In this document: piece after piece, positions 44,590 through 56,637 of the stretch
Layout: every line of letters begins with the position of its first letter
Position numbering within the stretch: the stretch's first letter is position 1
NCBI GenBank assembly: GCA_029449245.1
Contig: JANATF010000015.1
Location: 310,001 to 374,000 of the forward strand
Length of the DNA stretch: 64,000 bases
Direction of reading: 5' to 3'
DNA from: Mortierella alpina
Lineage: Eukaryota; Mortierellomycota; Mortierellomycetes; Mortierellales; Mortierellaceae
Program-made: the position numbers and the translations under genes
The notes under the pieces: generated by a model
Seen by the model: only the letters and a program-made list of their open reading frames with translations
The model's database searches: none
What the model was told of the DNA's origin: nothing

Positions 44590-47437
44590 ATGTCTTATCA
44601 ACAAAATCAGCAGCAGCAAAAGGCGAACTATCGTCCACCTTCCGTAGTCTCTCGCCCCGCCTCAGTTCTACTCGAGTCTCCCACGGGATACCAGAACAAC
44701 GAACTAAACTACACAACTGGCCGACCTCGTTCACAGTCGCATACGGTCTACTCGAACTATGTCCCTCCGCCAACTTCGACATCTTCATCGGTTTCGTCCC
44801 AAGAGACAGGAGGTAGGCCAATCAGGCACACAATGTTGATTGGGTGTGTTTCTGCTCGTAATGCGGCTTGGGCGCGTGCCTCCATTACTTGACTGGGTTC
44901 GTGCATGATGGTCTAAAAATATGGCTTACCAATGCACTGCAGTTTTGTATGTGTGTGCATGAGTGGGTATGTGTGGGTATGTGTGTGTGTGTCAATCTTG
45001 TGGTAAATACCAAGCAGGGGGTCGGGGTTCTGGGGGTCAAGGATGAAGAGGCAAGGTGTGGAAAATGAGGAGACACACCGGTCCCTTTGTGCTATCGTGA
45101 GCATCTTGTTCCTAGAGAAAATTGCATTAATCGCGGTCCCTCTTTCCACCAACCTTGATAGACAACCCGGTTAGATTCCAGAACTGGAGGCAGCCTCCTC
45201 ACAGATCCAAGTTGTCAAAGCAGTACACGCCTTCAGAAGAGGACAGTGACGAGGAGCCATTGGGACGCTCAGTGAACAATGCCGAAGTCAGGCTGCGATC
45301 CAAGTTTATGTCTGGTGCGGCACCAGAGTTGAACAGTGATACAAGCGGGAGCATACGAGGTACTTTAGGAGCATACATGCATTTTACGGGCCATGACTAT
45401 GAATATAGACTATACCAATGGCGCGTTAACAATGAATCCCAAAATGATAGCTCTGTCGGACCTCAGTCTCTCGCAGGCGCCCTCGCGATCTGCTACCCCC
45501 TCGCTCACAGAAAGTGGGGACTCGACCTCAGTGAAATCCGCTAAAAAGAAAGGTGAGAACAACTTTTTTTTCTTTGCTCAGATGATTTCTATAATGATTT
45601 GCTTTACCTACATGCACATGCACCATATATGTAGCGAAGGCTCTAGTGAGCATTCTGATAAGATATATGACAAGGGGTCGGCTAACACACTTGCGTTAAA
45701 TTCACTTTACGCCTTGGCTACACCTTAGTTTCTCTGGGCAAGAGGATCTCCAGGTTCTTTACGGGCGCTCCGAACAGCAGCGGCAAGTCGTCACATCTCT
45801 CTTCTACACCTTCAGCTTCTTCGTCAGATTCGAGTACATCGTACGGCAGAACCGAAGCTGGGAAGGAAGCGAGACTCTCGGCCGCTTCATTGGCACCCCT
45901 CGGTGAACTGACGCCTCCTGGTAGAATCCACTCTGTCTACATTCACCAAAGGTCTCAATCGACTCCTGACCAGATTGGAGCCACTGACCACAGTAGGCCA
46001 AGAAGCAACACCCAGTCCAGTGCATCCTCTCTTAATCCTAGAATGGAAGACAATCGTCTGCAGAGGACCCGGGACAGCGGCTTTGAGGAGGCGGAAGGGA
46101 GGGGTCATCGTCGAAACTCGAGCGCAGTGAGCGGTACCCCCATGGGCGGCCGTCCTACCAGCCACAACAGCCGGACTTCAATCTACGTGGATCAGCTGCA
46201 GGCCCCACCTTCGACCCAGCACGGGCGACGATCTGTGTATGGCATGCCGCCGGTGTCGCCACTGTCATCTTCGCCTCAGCTCCGCGCAGTTTCCGATAAC
46301 GATCTACATCTTCTCACCCCCAAATACCAGCCTACATTCTCTCAGAATCAACGCCACAGCTACATGGAGCCAGAAATGTCCAATCCTGCATCATCGTCCT
46401 TCAACGCCCCTGCAATGCCAAGAAGAGGCAGTACTCCCGTGCCCTCATCGGGGACATTAATCTCCAAGGTCGACCGCGAGAAGGCCTCAGTATGCTTCCA
46501 GCAACCATCGACCAAGAAGGATGCATATACCAGGGACGCACATTTGGACCCAGCATTGTCGAACCTTCTACAGCAACACCGAAAGGATTACATGACAAAC
46601 CAGAGACTGGGAGGTACGCCCACGACAACTCCGCCACAACCACAGCAAGGAAGTTCGTCTAGGGCGCGTGCATCCATGTACCTGACAGAGGACCTCCATC
46701 AGCAGCAGCAACAGTTGCTGCCTTACCCAACGAGTCCAGGGCTCTACACGTCTGATCCTCAAATGAAGCGACTCTCTACTTCTAGCCAGAACTTCCAACC
46801 CTACCTCCAGCACCAACCGCCATCGCCAGGTCAGCATCGCGGCAGCTTTTCTGGTAACCAGGCTAGTCTCAACCAGTTCCAGCATCAGCAGCAGCAGCAG
46901 CCGCCGCAGCAGCAGTCCTCGCCTTCGTTGGGTCCTCATCGATCCTCACCCAATCGCCAGAACTCATCGGGATATTTCACGATGCAACAAACACCTCAAC
47001 AGCTGGACGCACCTCAGCTTTTGCACATGTCACCGTTCTCGAGCCCTGGATTGGGTGCCGTCCAGACGATCGGTCTGGTGCCAGAATCGTCTCTTCAACA
47101 ACAACAACAACAGCAATTGGAACACTTGCAGCAGATCCGTCTTAACCAAGAGCAGCTCTTACTACAGCAGCGACAGCATCTCCAGCAGCAATTGCAGCAG
47201 CAGCAGCAGCTGGCGCCGATTGGATTGGGACTGGGCGGTATGTCCACCACACCCGTTGGCACTGGAATGAATATGGGCATGGGCATGGGCATGGTCGTGA
47301 ACCAAGGCGCGATTTCTCCACTGGTCCTTGCCCCTGCGTACCTACAGCAGCCACAGCAACAGATGCCTCTTCAGCATATGGTGACTTATGGCACGACGGG
47401 CGTTCCGATGTATGTGACAGCGCCGGCGTATCGTTGA
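44590..47437 (+). CDS. Ser/Gln-rich protein of unknown function
   Basis: Four exons: 44590-44812, 45162-45359, 45409-45552, 45729-47437; 757 residues. I recognise no enzymatic domain. It is largely disordered: Gln/Pro/Ser-rich at the N-terminus, an acidic patch SEEDSDEE, a basic block SLGKRISRFFTGAPN that could be an amphipathic or membrane-touching element, and many RxxS-like sites (RPRSQS, RRNSSA, RRGSTP) that would suit basophilic kinases such as PKA. The C-terminal third has Q runs interrupted by Leu ([20 protein letters not shown]), which may form a coiled coil, then a Met/Gly repeat (GMGMGMGM). The exon joins all keep phase 1 and the small introns (49-349 nt) have standard ends. A regulatory or scaffold role is only a guess. 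Confidence 0.72.
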
Positions 47438-47677
47438 AGTTATGTAGTCTAGGGGCTAATGTACAATGTAACAAAACTTTTGAGAGACCTGGACATTGAT
47501 AGTTGAAATTTGTCGTGATGAAATAACCGACCCATGCTCATTGCTTATGAGTTTTCCTCGTCAATGGAAGGGAACTTTTGTTTACACTGTCCCCTCTCAT
47601 GTTCCGTTGACTTCAGTTGACCAATTAGTTCAGCAAGTTTACCTCTAGAGAATATCATGCAAAGCATCTGGCTACTT

Positions 47678-49625
47678 TTATTTGGTCGTCTCAGTATGAC
47701 GGCTCGTGAAGTAAAGGCCTGTTGGGACTGGGGCTCCAATACGCGAGAGGAGCGCCTCTGATTTCTTTGAGGGATCCTGCATCTCAATGTTTGAGAATCG
47801 TGACACCAGCAACACGCCAACGGTCTTGAGTTCTTGGACGGCCAAGAATCTGCCTGGGCAGGCATGCCTATGCATAAGGAGTAACATTTTAAGTGCCTCG
47901 ACATCGAACCTTGTTTTTTTTTTTGCTTTTGCAAGAATCGTTTGGTGCTGTTATACTTACTTTCCCATACCAAAGGATAAAAAGTCGGTCGATGCCTTGG
48001 TGGCAGCCTTGGATTTGCCAATGAACCGCCATGGTCGGAACTCGTTCGGATCCTCGCCCTGCATATCGTAACTCTGGTGAACCGACCGCAAATTAATCAT
48101 CACCTTCCTTCCCTTGCGGATGGTTATGCCGTTCGAGAGAAGAACATCCTTTCTGGCCATGTGTGCCAAGCTGGCTCTCTGTGTCCTAAAGCGAAAATAT
48201 TCTCGGATGAATGAATCCATTCGCACCATCCTCTTCACGGCAGCGCTGGTCAGATCACGGTCGTTCTTGGGATCGAGTGATGTGCCTTCAAAGTCCTTGA
48301 CCGATGCTACTTCGCCGGTCTTGAGTTTCCCCTGTCGCTGTTCCTCGCGTTCTTGCGAGATCTGATTCAGCACTGTCAGCTGTTCTTCGAACAGGGGTTC
48401 GATGTATTCAGGGTAAGCGGCCAGGTAGTAGGAAAGGTAGGTACTACTGTCACTTGTTGTGTGGACGGAAACAAGCACCATCACCAAGATGTGGCCACAG
48501 ACGTCCTCAAGGTCTTTCAATCCATATTTGTCAAAGTTATCCAGAAGTCCCTGTAATATGTCGAGTGGACGGTCGTACTCGAGCCCTTTTTCTAATGCCT
48601 CAGCCTCTTGTCTTCGTCGCTCTTGAACGACAGGGGTGGCTGCATCCACAAGCACCTGAACATGTTGCTGAAGCGGGCTCATGATACCGTATGTGGTTCT
48701 TGCACGCAGGGTTCGCCAAACAGATTTCAAGGGGCCTTTGGCCAAGAAATCTGTGAAGCTGGACATGCAGTGAATAAACGCATCAAGTACGCTCCGGTTC
48801 TTTGCTATCTCAGGGCCCATGAATACATTGGCCACTGAACAGGAGCAGAAAAGCAAAAACGAGGCGTGGGACAACGACATCTTAGAATAGCGGGGAGCGG
48901 TTGTTGCGGTCCGAGGAGAAAATTCAACTGCAATATGACTTACTCGCACTGGCGATCATTTCTTGGAAAATGAGTAGAGGGTTTGCAATCAGCTTGCGAT
49001 CATCGATATCAAACTCCTTGTCAACAATCGTCAGCATGTCCTTGACAATTCTTGGCGTAAACAAGGCAAGATTAGGAGTGATGATGTCTCTGATCATCTC
49101 ATGAATGGCTGGGTCGTTGAAGGCTCTCTTGGATTTGGTGATACTTGCGGTGAAGGAGTGTACCCCCGAGGTGTCATCCGCAGCATCTCCAAAATTCAGG
49201 TTCTCGGTCATGAACACTTCACGAGCGAGTGGGCCAGAGATCATGGTGATGAACTGGTTGTAGATGAAGATATTGAACACAGGGCCGTAACGTTCCTCGC
49301 ATGTGGACAGGAACAGGTCTGGATCCTCAGAGTACTCGGCATCGTGGGTCTTGTCGCCTCGACGAAGGGCCACCGTTGGAATGGACTATTCAGCCAAGGG
49401 AGTTGTAAACTGTGTCAGCACGATTGTCCCACAGACAATATGGCATTTCCTGTTTCTTTTTCGTACTCCAGATTTGCGACATACCTTGTCATGGCTGTTT
49501 CCGATCATCCCGGTCACCTTGAGACCGAGGAAGGCGGCGGAGGCTAGACCGATTCCAATTGGTAGGGCGGCTCTAACGACGCCAAGAGCATCGGCTCCGG
49601 AGGGTGAAGATACGAGACCCAGCAT
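47678..49625 (-). CDS. Cytochrome P450, tandem copy 1
   Basis: Four exons on the minus strand: 49625-49485, 49385-48944, 48834-47961, 47867-47678; 548 residues. The N-terminus has one hydrophobic anchor (AALPIGIGLASAAFLGLKV) for the endoplasmic reticulum. Helix I reads VSVHTTSDSSTY, with HTTS in place of the usual acidic-Thr pair, as in some fungal P450s such as the CYP68/CYP503 type. The ExxR motif lies in IREYFRFR, FRPWRF is the PERF-like segment, and the haem loop is FGMGKHACPGRF with Cys489 as iron ligand, split by intron 3. The family oxidises lipophilic substrates with a reductase partner; the substrate is unknown. Exon lengths 141/442/874 are identical in all three copies. From about residue 250 onward it is almost identical to copy 2. 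Confidence 0.92.
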
Positions 49626-50470
49626 GGTGGAAATTGGGGAAGGCTGTGGGCTGTGTGTTGTCCTTGTCTGAACAGTAGAAATCTGAAAGCGAGCGGAGAA
49701 TCAGCTGTTTTGTGAGGGCGTGTGAAATATGGAAGGGTTGTGGGTAAAATGGTAAGACCCATGCACAGAGAATAAAGGAGGTTATATGCTCTGACGCGGG
49801 TATAAGTAAACGCGAGGGATGAAGGCGGGCCGACGACTGCATGAACGTGCCCTCAAATCAAGAGTATACTGTAATCAAAGAATGTTTGCTTGGAAAAAGC
49901 ACATGGCTCTAAAAATATTGCGCGAGGCTACTCCAGACCTTGTTCACCCAGCGGCAATGCCATGCAAAAACAGGGGAGGTCCTGTGCGCAAGTAGCCTAA
50001 TTTTGCTCCACTGTTCACACGCCAGACTAACTGAAGTCAGCTAGCGTCGGTTAACAAAGACCGATTGCCGAGATATACGCTATAAAGTTAAGCCGTTGCT
50101 TCACGAGGACGTGAGAAGATGTCTCCCAGATCCCGGCTAAATTGCTATCCTGTGGTCAGTTCAAATCACTTTAAGCTGAAGGAACCGTCCATTTCATGCT
50201 GCAAGACTTCTCAATAGTCTCCCAGAAACAGGTAGTGGAAACTTCCTTTCACCAAGATATATCTTCGAACGAAGAGTAGGGTGCAAATAGGCTCGGCACA
50301 CTTCTGAGTATCGAAGTGATAGCCTGCGACGAAAACACCAGTGGGGCATATTTTGCCGACGATATAGCTCATGATATTCTTATGGCGCCGACATTCTTGT
50401 CGACGATATCATACGTACACGGAAAAAAGTCATATGTCCCTATTATGTACTAGATTTGAAACACCCGCCA
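49626..50470. promoter_or_regulatory. Spacer between P450 copies 1 and 2
   Basis: 845 bp containing the promoter of copy 1 and the 3' end of copy 2. No gene or intact mobile element seen. Short direct similarities (GACGATAT twice near 50360-50410) are present. Confidence 0.4.
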
Positions 50471-52383
50471 TTAGACGCGACGACTCGTGAAGTAGAGTCC
50501 TGTTGGGACTGGAGTTCCCAGACGCGCGAGCAGGGCTTTCATTTTCTTGGAGGGGTCTTGCATCTCGATGTTTGAGAATCGTGACACCAGCAATACACCC
50601 ACGGTCTTGAGTTCTTGGACGGCCAAGAATCTGCCTGGGCAGGCATGCCTGTGCAAGGAGGGATATTTTAAGTGCCTCGACATCGAACCTTGTTTTTTTT
50701 TGTTGTTGTAGAAATCGTTTTGTGCTATTATACTTACTTTCCCATGCCAAACGGTAAAAAGTCGGTCGATGCCTTGGTGGCAGCCTTGGATTTGCCAATG
50801 AACCGCCATGGTCGGAACTCGTTCGGATCCTCACCCTGCAAATCGTAACTCTGGTGAACCGACTTCACGTTAATCATCACCTTCCTTCCCTTGCGGATGG
50901 TTATGCCGTTCGAGAGAAGAACATCCTTTCTGGCCATGTGTGCCAAGCTGGCTCTCTGTGACCTAAAGCGAAAATATTCTCGGACGAATGAATCCATTCG
51001 CACCATCCTCTTCACGGCAGCACTGGTCAGATCACGGTCGTTCTTGGGATCGAGTGATGTGCCTTCAAAGCCCTTGACCGATGCTACTTCGCCGGTCTTG
51101 AGTTTCCCCTGTCGCTGTTCCTCGCGTTCTTGCGAGATCTGATTCAGCACTGTAAGCTGTTCTTCGAACAGGGGTTCGATGTATTCAGGGTAAGCGGCCA
51201 GGTAGTAGGAAAGGTAGGTACTACTGTCACTTGTTGTGTGGACGGAAACAAGCACCATCACCAAGATGTGGCCACAGACGTCCTCAAGGTCTTTCAATCC
51301 ATATTTGTCAAAGTTATCCAGAAGTCCCTGTAATATGTCGAGCGGACGGTCGTACTCGAGCCCTTTTTCTAATGCCTCAGCCTCTTGTCTTCGTCGTTCT
51401 TGAACGACAGGGGTGGCTGCATCCACAAGCACCTGAACATGTTGCTGAAGCGGGCTCAAGATGCCGTATGTGATTCTGGCGCGGAGGATACGCCAAATAG
51501 TCTTCTGGAAGCCAAGGGCTGTGAAATCTGTGAGGCTGGAGATGCAGTGGATGAACGAATCAAGCACGTTCCGGTTTTTTGCTATCTCAGGGCCCATGAA
51601 GACATCTGCCACTGGAAAAGGAACAAGAGCAGACGAGACGGGGCGTTAAAAACACGAGTTGCGGCTATGAGTTTCACTGGCCGTTTGATATGACTTACTC
51701 GCACTGGCAATCATGTCTTGGAAAATGTGCTGCGGATCAGCAACCAACTTGCGATCGTCGATGTCAAACTCCTTGTCAGCAATAGTCTGCATGCACTCGA
51801 CAATTCTTGGCGTAAACAAGGCTAGGTTGGGAGTGACGATGTCCCTGATCATCTCATGAATGGCAGGGTCATTGAAGGCTCTTCTGGACTTGGTGATACT
51901 CGCGGTGAAGGAGTGCATCCCGGAGGTGTCATCCAGCGCGTCGCCAAAGTTCAAGTCATCGGTCATGAATACTTCGCGAGCAAGTGAGCCTGAGATCAAG
52001 GTGATGAACTGGTTGTAAAAGTGAAGGTTGAACACCGGACCGTAACGTTCCTCGCATGTGGATAGGAACAAGTCTGGATCCTCAAAGTACTCGGCATCGT
52101 GGGTCTTGTCGCCAGGACGGAGAGCCGCCGTCGGGATAGACTATCGTCGCGAGAAGGTCGCAGCCGGATCAGCATAAACCATGGAAGATCAATGGTCATT
52201 GGCCAGATGTCTTTTCTAATGCTCTATGAGCAGACACTGTACCTTATCAAGACCATGATCGAGTCGTCCGGTTATCTTGAGGGTCAAGTATGCGGCTGAG
52301 GCAAGGCCAATCCCGATGGGGAGTGCTGCTTTGAGGATACCAACGGTGTCGGCTCCGGAAGACGTCGATACAAGGCCCAACAT
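50471..52383 (-). CDS. Cytochrome P450, tandem copy 2
   Basis: Four exons on the minus strand: 52383-52243, 52140-51699, 51611-50738, 50648-50471; 544 residues. Same architecture as copy 1: N-terminal anchor (ALPIGIGLASAAYLTLKI), HTTSDS in helix I, REYFRFR, FRPWRF and FGMGKHACPGRF with Cys489. Exons 1-3 have the same lengths as in the other copies. Exon 3 from YGILSPLQQHV onward, intron 3 and exon 4 are nearly identical to copy 1, while exon 2 and the start of exon 3 differ clearly. The ATG at 52383 matches the starts of the other copies; a longer frame upstream is not used. Confidence 0.92.
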
Positions 52384-53307
52384 AGCGAAAAATGGATAGA
52401 CAGGCGGTGGCGTTTGTACAGTGAGTACAGCGAATACAGAGGGTAAAGGTGTCCGATTTTCCGAATTCGGGGGATTTAGCCGGAGTATGTGGTTTGGTCG
52501 CTTGAAAAGTATGCATCGAGCGGCAGGAGGGAGGAGGTTAGAAATAAGCATCTTAAAAGAAGAACGCAAATGTGTTCATGCGTGCCGGGAGAAGCGGTAC
52601 AGTTCCTTGGTGACACTGACCTCATCTGTGTGTTCAGGTGGGATGTAAAGCAAGAGTGTGTGACAGCCGGTACATTTTTGCCAAGACTAGACTACCAGGC
52701 ATGACTTCCTGCTAATGATCCTGACCGCCGTCTCGCTCGCAGTACTGGGTTGTCGTTTAAAGTGCTAACATACCCTACTGCTCATCGACTTTAACCCTGT
52801 CCTAGTCCCTGTCCTAGTCTTAGGCGCTTTTTCGACTTTGAAAGGCAATCCCTTTAATTAACAAAGTCACACTTGCCAGCAGGAAATACGTCGGATGTTG
52901 TACAAAAGTCGATTGAAAAACGCGGCGCCTTTCTCTAAAACAATCCGGCGTTGTAGATCAAGCAATACACATTAAAGGCGCATTTGGTTGATTGAAGGAG
53001 GGGGTGCAAAGGCAAGGGTAGTAGTTGTGCACTTCAAATACATTCGACTGAAAGCCTTGCATACCATGACGCTTATCTTTACACTTATCTCCACCAAGGA
53101 CGAGAGACGAAGATGTAGACAGAAACACAATTTTTTTATCGCTTCTGGTGGTGTTGCACAATATATTAATACGAATTTCAAAAAGTTATATACACATGGT
53201 CTGTGCGCTAACTGTAGGTCCAACATCCTCTTGGGTAGGTCCCGTTAGCCGGTACTGGCGAAGTATATGGCTTCTCAAGAGATGACAGTACTAATCAAAG
53301 TCGACCC
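52384..53307. promoter_or_regulatory. Spacer between P450 copies 2 and 3
   Basis: 924 bp with the promoter of copy 2 and the 3' end of copy 3. I see no gene. Short AT-rich stretches occur at about 53130-53190. Confidence 0.4.
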
Positions 53308-55232
53308 CTAGGTGCGACGGCTTGTGAAGTAAAGCCCAGTTGGAACGGGCTCTCCGACGCGCGAGAGAAGCGCCTTCATTTTCTTGGAGTGGTCCTGCAG
53401 CTCGATGTTAGAGAAACGCGACACTAGCAGCACGCCCACGGTCTTGAGCTCTTGGACAGCCAAGAATCTTCCAGGACAAGCATGCCTAAGGTGGAGGAAG
53501 TGATTTGACTGTTAACAGAGGGGGAAAAAGTCCACAAAAACTTAGCTCTGACTAGAGCAACCTGCCCTGCAGATGCCGGAGACTCTCCAGGCTGAACTTA
53601 CTTTCCCATGCCAAAGGGCAAATAATCAGTCGATGCCTTGGTCGCAGCCTTCGCCTTGCCCATGAAGCGCCAAGGCCTGAACTCGGTCGGATCTTCACCT
53701 TGCATATCGTAATTCTGGTGGACTGATCGAATATTGATCATGACCTTCCTACCCTTGTAAATGGTCATACCATTCGAAAGAACGACGTTTCGTTTGGCCA
53801 AATGTGCCAGGCCAGCCCTTTGAGCTCGGAAGCGGAAAACTTCTCTCAAGAAGGAATCCATGCCTACCATTCTCTTCACAGCAGCGCTGGACAACGCACG
53901 GTCATCCTTGGGATCGAGTTCCGTGCCTGCAAATCCTTCAGGTGAGGTCACCTCGCCAGACTTGAGCTTTCCTTGTCGCTCTTCCTCACGTTCCTGCGAG
54001 ATCTGATTCAGAACCGTGAGCTGCTCTTGGAACAAAGGCTCGATGTATTGCGGGAAGGCGGCCAGATAGTAGGCTAAGTAAGTGCTGCTGTCGCTTGTGG
54101 TGTGAACCGATACCAGCACCAGCACTAACAAATGGCCACAGACATCCTGCAGGTCCTTCAGTCCATACTTGTCAAAGTTATCGAGAAGACCCTGCATAAT
54201 ATCAAGGGGGCGTTCGTATTCAAGTCCCTTCTCCATTGCCTCAGTCTCTTGTTTGCGACGCTCTTGGACAATGGGGGTAGCGGCCTGCACAAGCGCATCC
54301 ACGTGCTTCTGCAGGGGGCTCAAGACACCGTACTCAGTTCGTGCACGAAGTGTGCGCCAGATGGTTTTGCGGAAGCCCTGGGAGGTGAGCTCAGTAAGAT
54401 TGTACATGCACTGGATAAAAGCATCAATCACCCTGCGGTCCTTCGCGAGTTCAGGGCCCATGAAAACGTTTGCCACTAAAGGGGGATTTACAGGGAGATA
54501 TTCTGTTATGTAGTGTCGCTGGCATTGATGGTAGCATTGGTTCTCAAAAAGCGAACTGTCCAACTTACTGGCAGCGGCAATCATCTCCCGGAAGATGAGC
54601 AGCGGGTCAGCAATCAACTTGCGATCGCAGACCCCGAAATCTCTGTCACTAATGGTTTGCATGCACTCGACAATTCTCGGCGTAAACAAGGCCAAGTTGG
54701 GAGTAACGATATCTCGAATCATCTCATGGATGGCTGGGTCATTGAAGGCTCTCTTGGACCTTGTTATGCTCGCTGTGAAGGAGTGGATGCCCGAAGTGTC
54801 ATCCAAGGCATCTCCAAAGCTGAGATCCTCGGTCATGAACACCTCGCGAGCGATGGGACCCGAGATGATGGTGATGGACTGGTTGTGGATGAGGATGTTG
54901 AACACCGGGCCATAAAGTTCCTCACACGTCGAGAGGAACAGGTCTGGATCTTCGTAGTATTCTTCATCATGAGTCCTGTTGCCAGGACGGAGAGCCACCG
55001 TTGGGATTGACTAATACACAACAAAGATGGCGGCCGTATCAGAATCAACACCTAGAAGTCGATCTCTTCCTTTCTCAAGTGGCATTTTTACCTTATCCAG
55101 GCCATGGCCAATCTGTCCCGTCATCTTGAGCGTTAAGAATGCGGCCGAGGCAAGGCCAATTCCGATGGGGAGCGCTGCCTTGATGACACTCACCGCATCG
55201 GCCCCAGAAGACGACGACACGAGAGTCAGCAT
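53308..55232 (-). CDS. Cytochrome P450, tandem copy 3
   Basis: Four exons on the minus strand: 55232-55092, 55010-54569, 54475-53602, 53485-53308; 544 residues. It shares anchor, HTTSDS, REVFRFR (ExxR), FRPWRF and the haem loop FGMGKHACPGRF with Cys489. It is the most diverged of the three copies through exon 3 and in intron 3. Intron 2 (93 nt) is a multiple of three without a stop, so unspliced mRNA would insert 31 residues; the GTAAGT/TTTAG ends and alignment with the other copies show it is an intron. It lies next to the mobile-element region. Confidence 0.91.
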
Positions 55233-55737
55233 TGGTGTTGAAATGTAGGTAGTTTTGTAAAGCGTTGGAGGAAAGTCGTTGGAGGTTCAGTTGTGTGAGA
55301 GTTCACAGTGTGGATGAGAGGAAAAAGATTTTTTTATACAAGTCTGGAGCCGAGTGTGCGGCAGCAAAGGCCCGGACGCGTGAGACAGCGCTGGCCTCTC
55401 ATCCGTGGACGTTGGAACTCTGGGAGGCGGTACTGGGTCCTGGAGGATTTGTATATCGGCTCTTCAGCCCACAGTCGCCAGCCAATACCCTGCCTGGGAC
55501 GGTTTCGAATTGCTGTATCGGAAAAAATTCAGCCACAGCCGTTAGCTTGCACTGCATGATTTTTTTGTCGATCCTCTTGTGTTACGACTATTGCGCGAAC
55601 ACTCATTTCTCCATGTACACATGGAAAACAGGGCGTAAATAGAGACCTTGCGAAACGACCACTTGTCCTGGTAGAAGGTACTTGAAAAGTAAAAAAAAAC
55701 CTAAAAAAAAAAAAAAAAAACTATAATGCTCTACATT
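55233..55737. other. Promoter of P450 copy 3 and left flank of the Harbinger element
   Basis: 505 bp without a gene. The right part contains A-runs at about 55691-55720 just before the left inverted-repeat motif of the transposon. Confidence 0.4.
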
Positions 55738-55848
55738 CTCTACAAGGCTGTTAGACACGTTAAAGAAAAAATAAACATGAATATTAGTTTCGCGACACCT
55801 CAACCGCTCTTTTCCTTCACCCTTTCACCCCTCCACTACCGACCCACT

Positions 55849-56616
55849 ATGGCAACAAGCACCACCCCTACCGCAATCCCTAGTACTACTGCCACTGCGA
55901 GTACAGAGAGAAATATCCCAACCATCACTATCACAGATACAGTTACCCCTCGTATTCAGCTCTCAAACACGAGAACGCCGCGTAAGGCAATGTGCCGCGG
56001 TTTGACTCCCAAGAACAGGAACATCCAGGCCAACACCCTCACGGTTCTGAGAGCGATGGAGGCGAGCGTGCCCTTCGTTCCTTACGGGCAAAAGAAGACT
56101 GCCTGGGAAGCCGTAGCAGATATATCGCGGAGCAACCCTGATCTGCGTTTTGTCAATGGATCCCTTTGTGAGACAAGATACAAGCAAGTTCGCGACGCGT
56201 ACAAAGCAGCTCAAGCTGCCGCGAGAGCTGTCACTGGAGTAGCCGAGGCTCCCCCTACCGAGCAGGACCAGATCCTTGAAAATTTAATTGGCCGTGAGAA
56301 TGCATTTCTCCAAAGAGAGGAAGAAGAGAAGGCAAGACTAGCTGGGATGGCAGCTCATCAAAACAGTCGACATGCAATTGCTCTAGATATTCGAGAAGCT
56401 GCTGTTGAAGAAATACCGGCCGTTCAAGGGCCGACTCTTCCCGCTCAAGTAGAGGAACCTGCCGAAGGACGAATTGTCCCCTCTCCTGATCCGGTGAATG
56501 GAATAACTGGCAAGCGCAGGAGAAGAAGACAAGACAACGACGAAGTTATGGAGATGCTCAAGAAAACAACCTCATTGCTCGAGCAAGTAGCCGCCAAGTA
56601 CCTGAGTCGACAGTAG
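55849..56616 (+). CDS. Myb/SANT-like DNA-binding protein of the Harbinger element
   Basis: A single-exon frame of 255 residues from the ATG at 55849; an in-frame ATG at 55726 is less likely because it would overlap the left terminal repeat. After a Thr/Ser-rich start, residues about 40-110 form a trihelix/Myb-like block: WEAVADISRSNPDLRFVNGS and CETRYKQVRDAYKAAQAAAR. The C-terminus has a basic cluster (GKRRRRRQDND) that can act as a nuclear signal, followed by a short leucine-containing helix. In Harbinger elements the partner protein binds the transposon ends and brings the transposase to the nucleus. It converges on the transposase gene, with only 21 bp between the stop codons. Confidence 0.75.
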   Translation: MATSTTPTAIPSTTATASTERNIPTITITDTVTPRIQLSNTRTPRKAMCRGLTPKNRNIQANTLTVLRAMEASVPFVPYGQKKTAWEAVADISRSNPDLRFVNGSLCETRYKQVRDAYKAAQAAARAVTGVAEAPPTEQDQILENLIGRENAFLQREEEEKARLAGMAAHQNSRHAIALDIREAAVEEIPAVQGPTLPAQVEEPAEGRIVPSPDPVNGITGKRRRRRQDNDEVMEMLKKTTSLLEQVAAKYLSRQ

Positions 56617-56637
56617 GAAATACTATTAGTTCATTTA

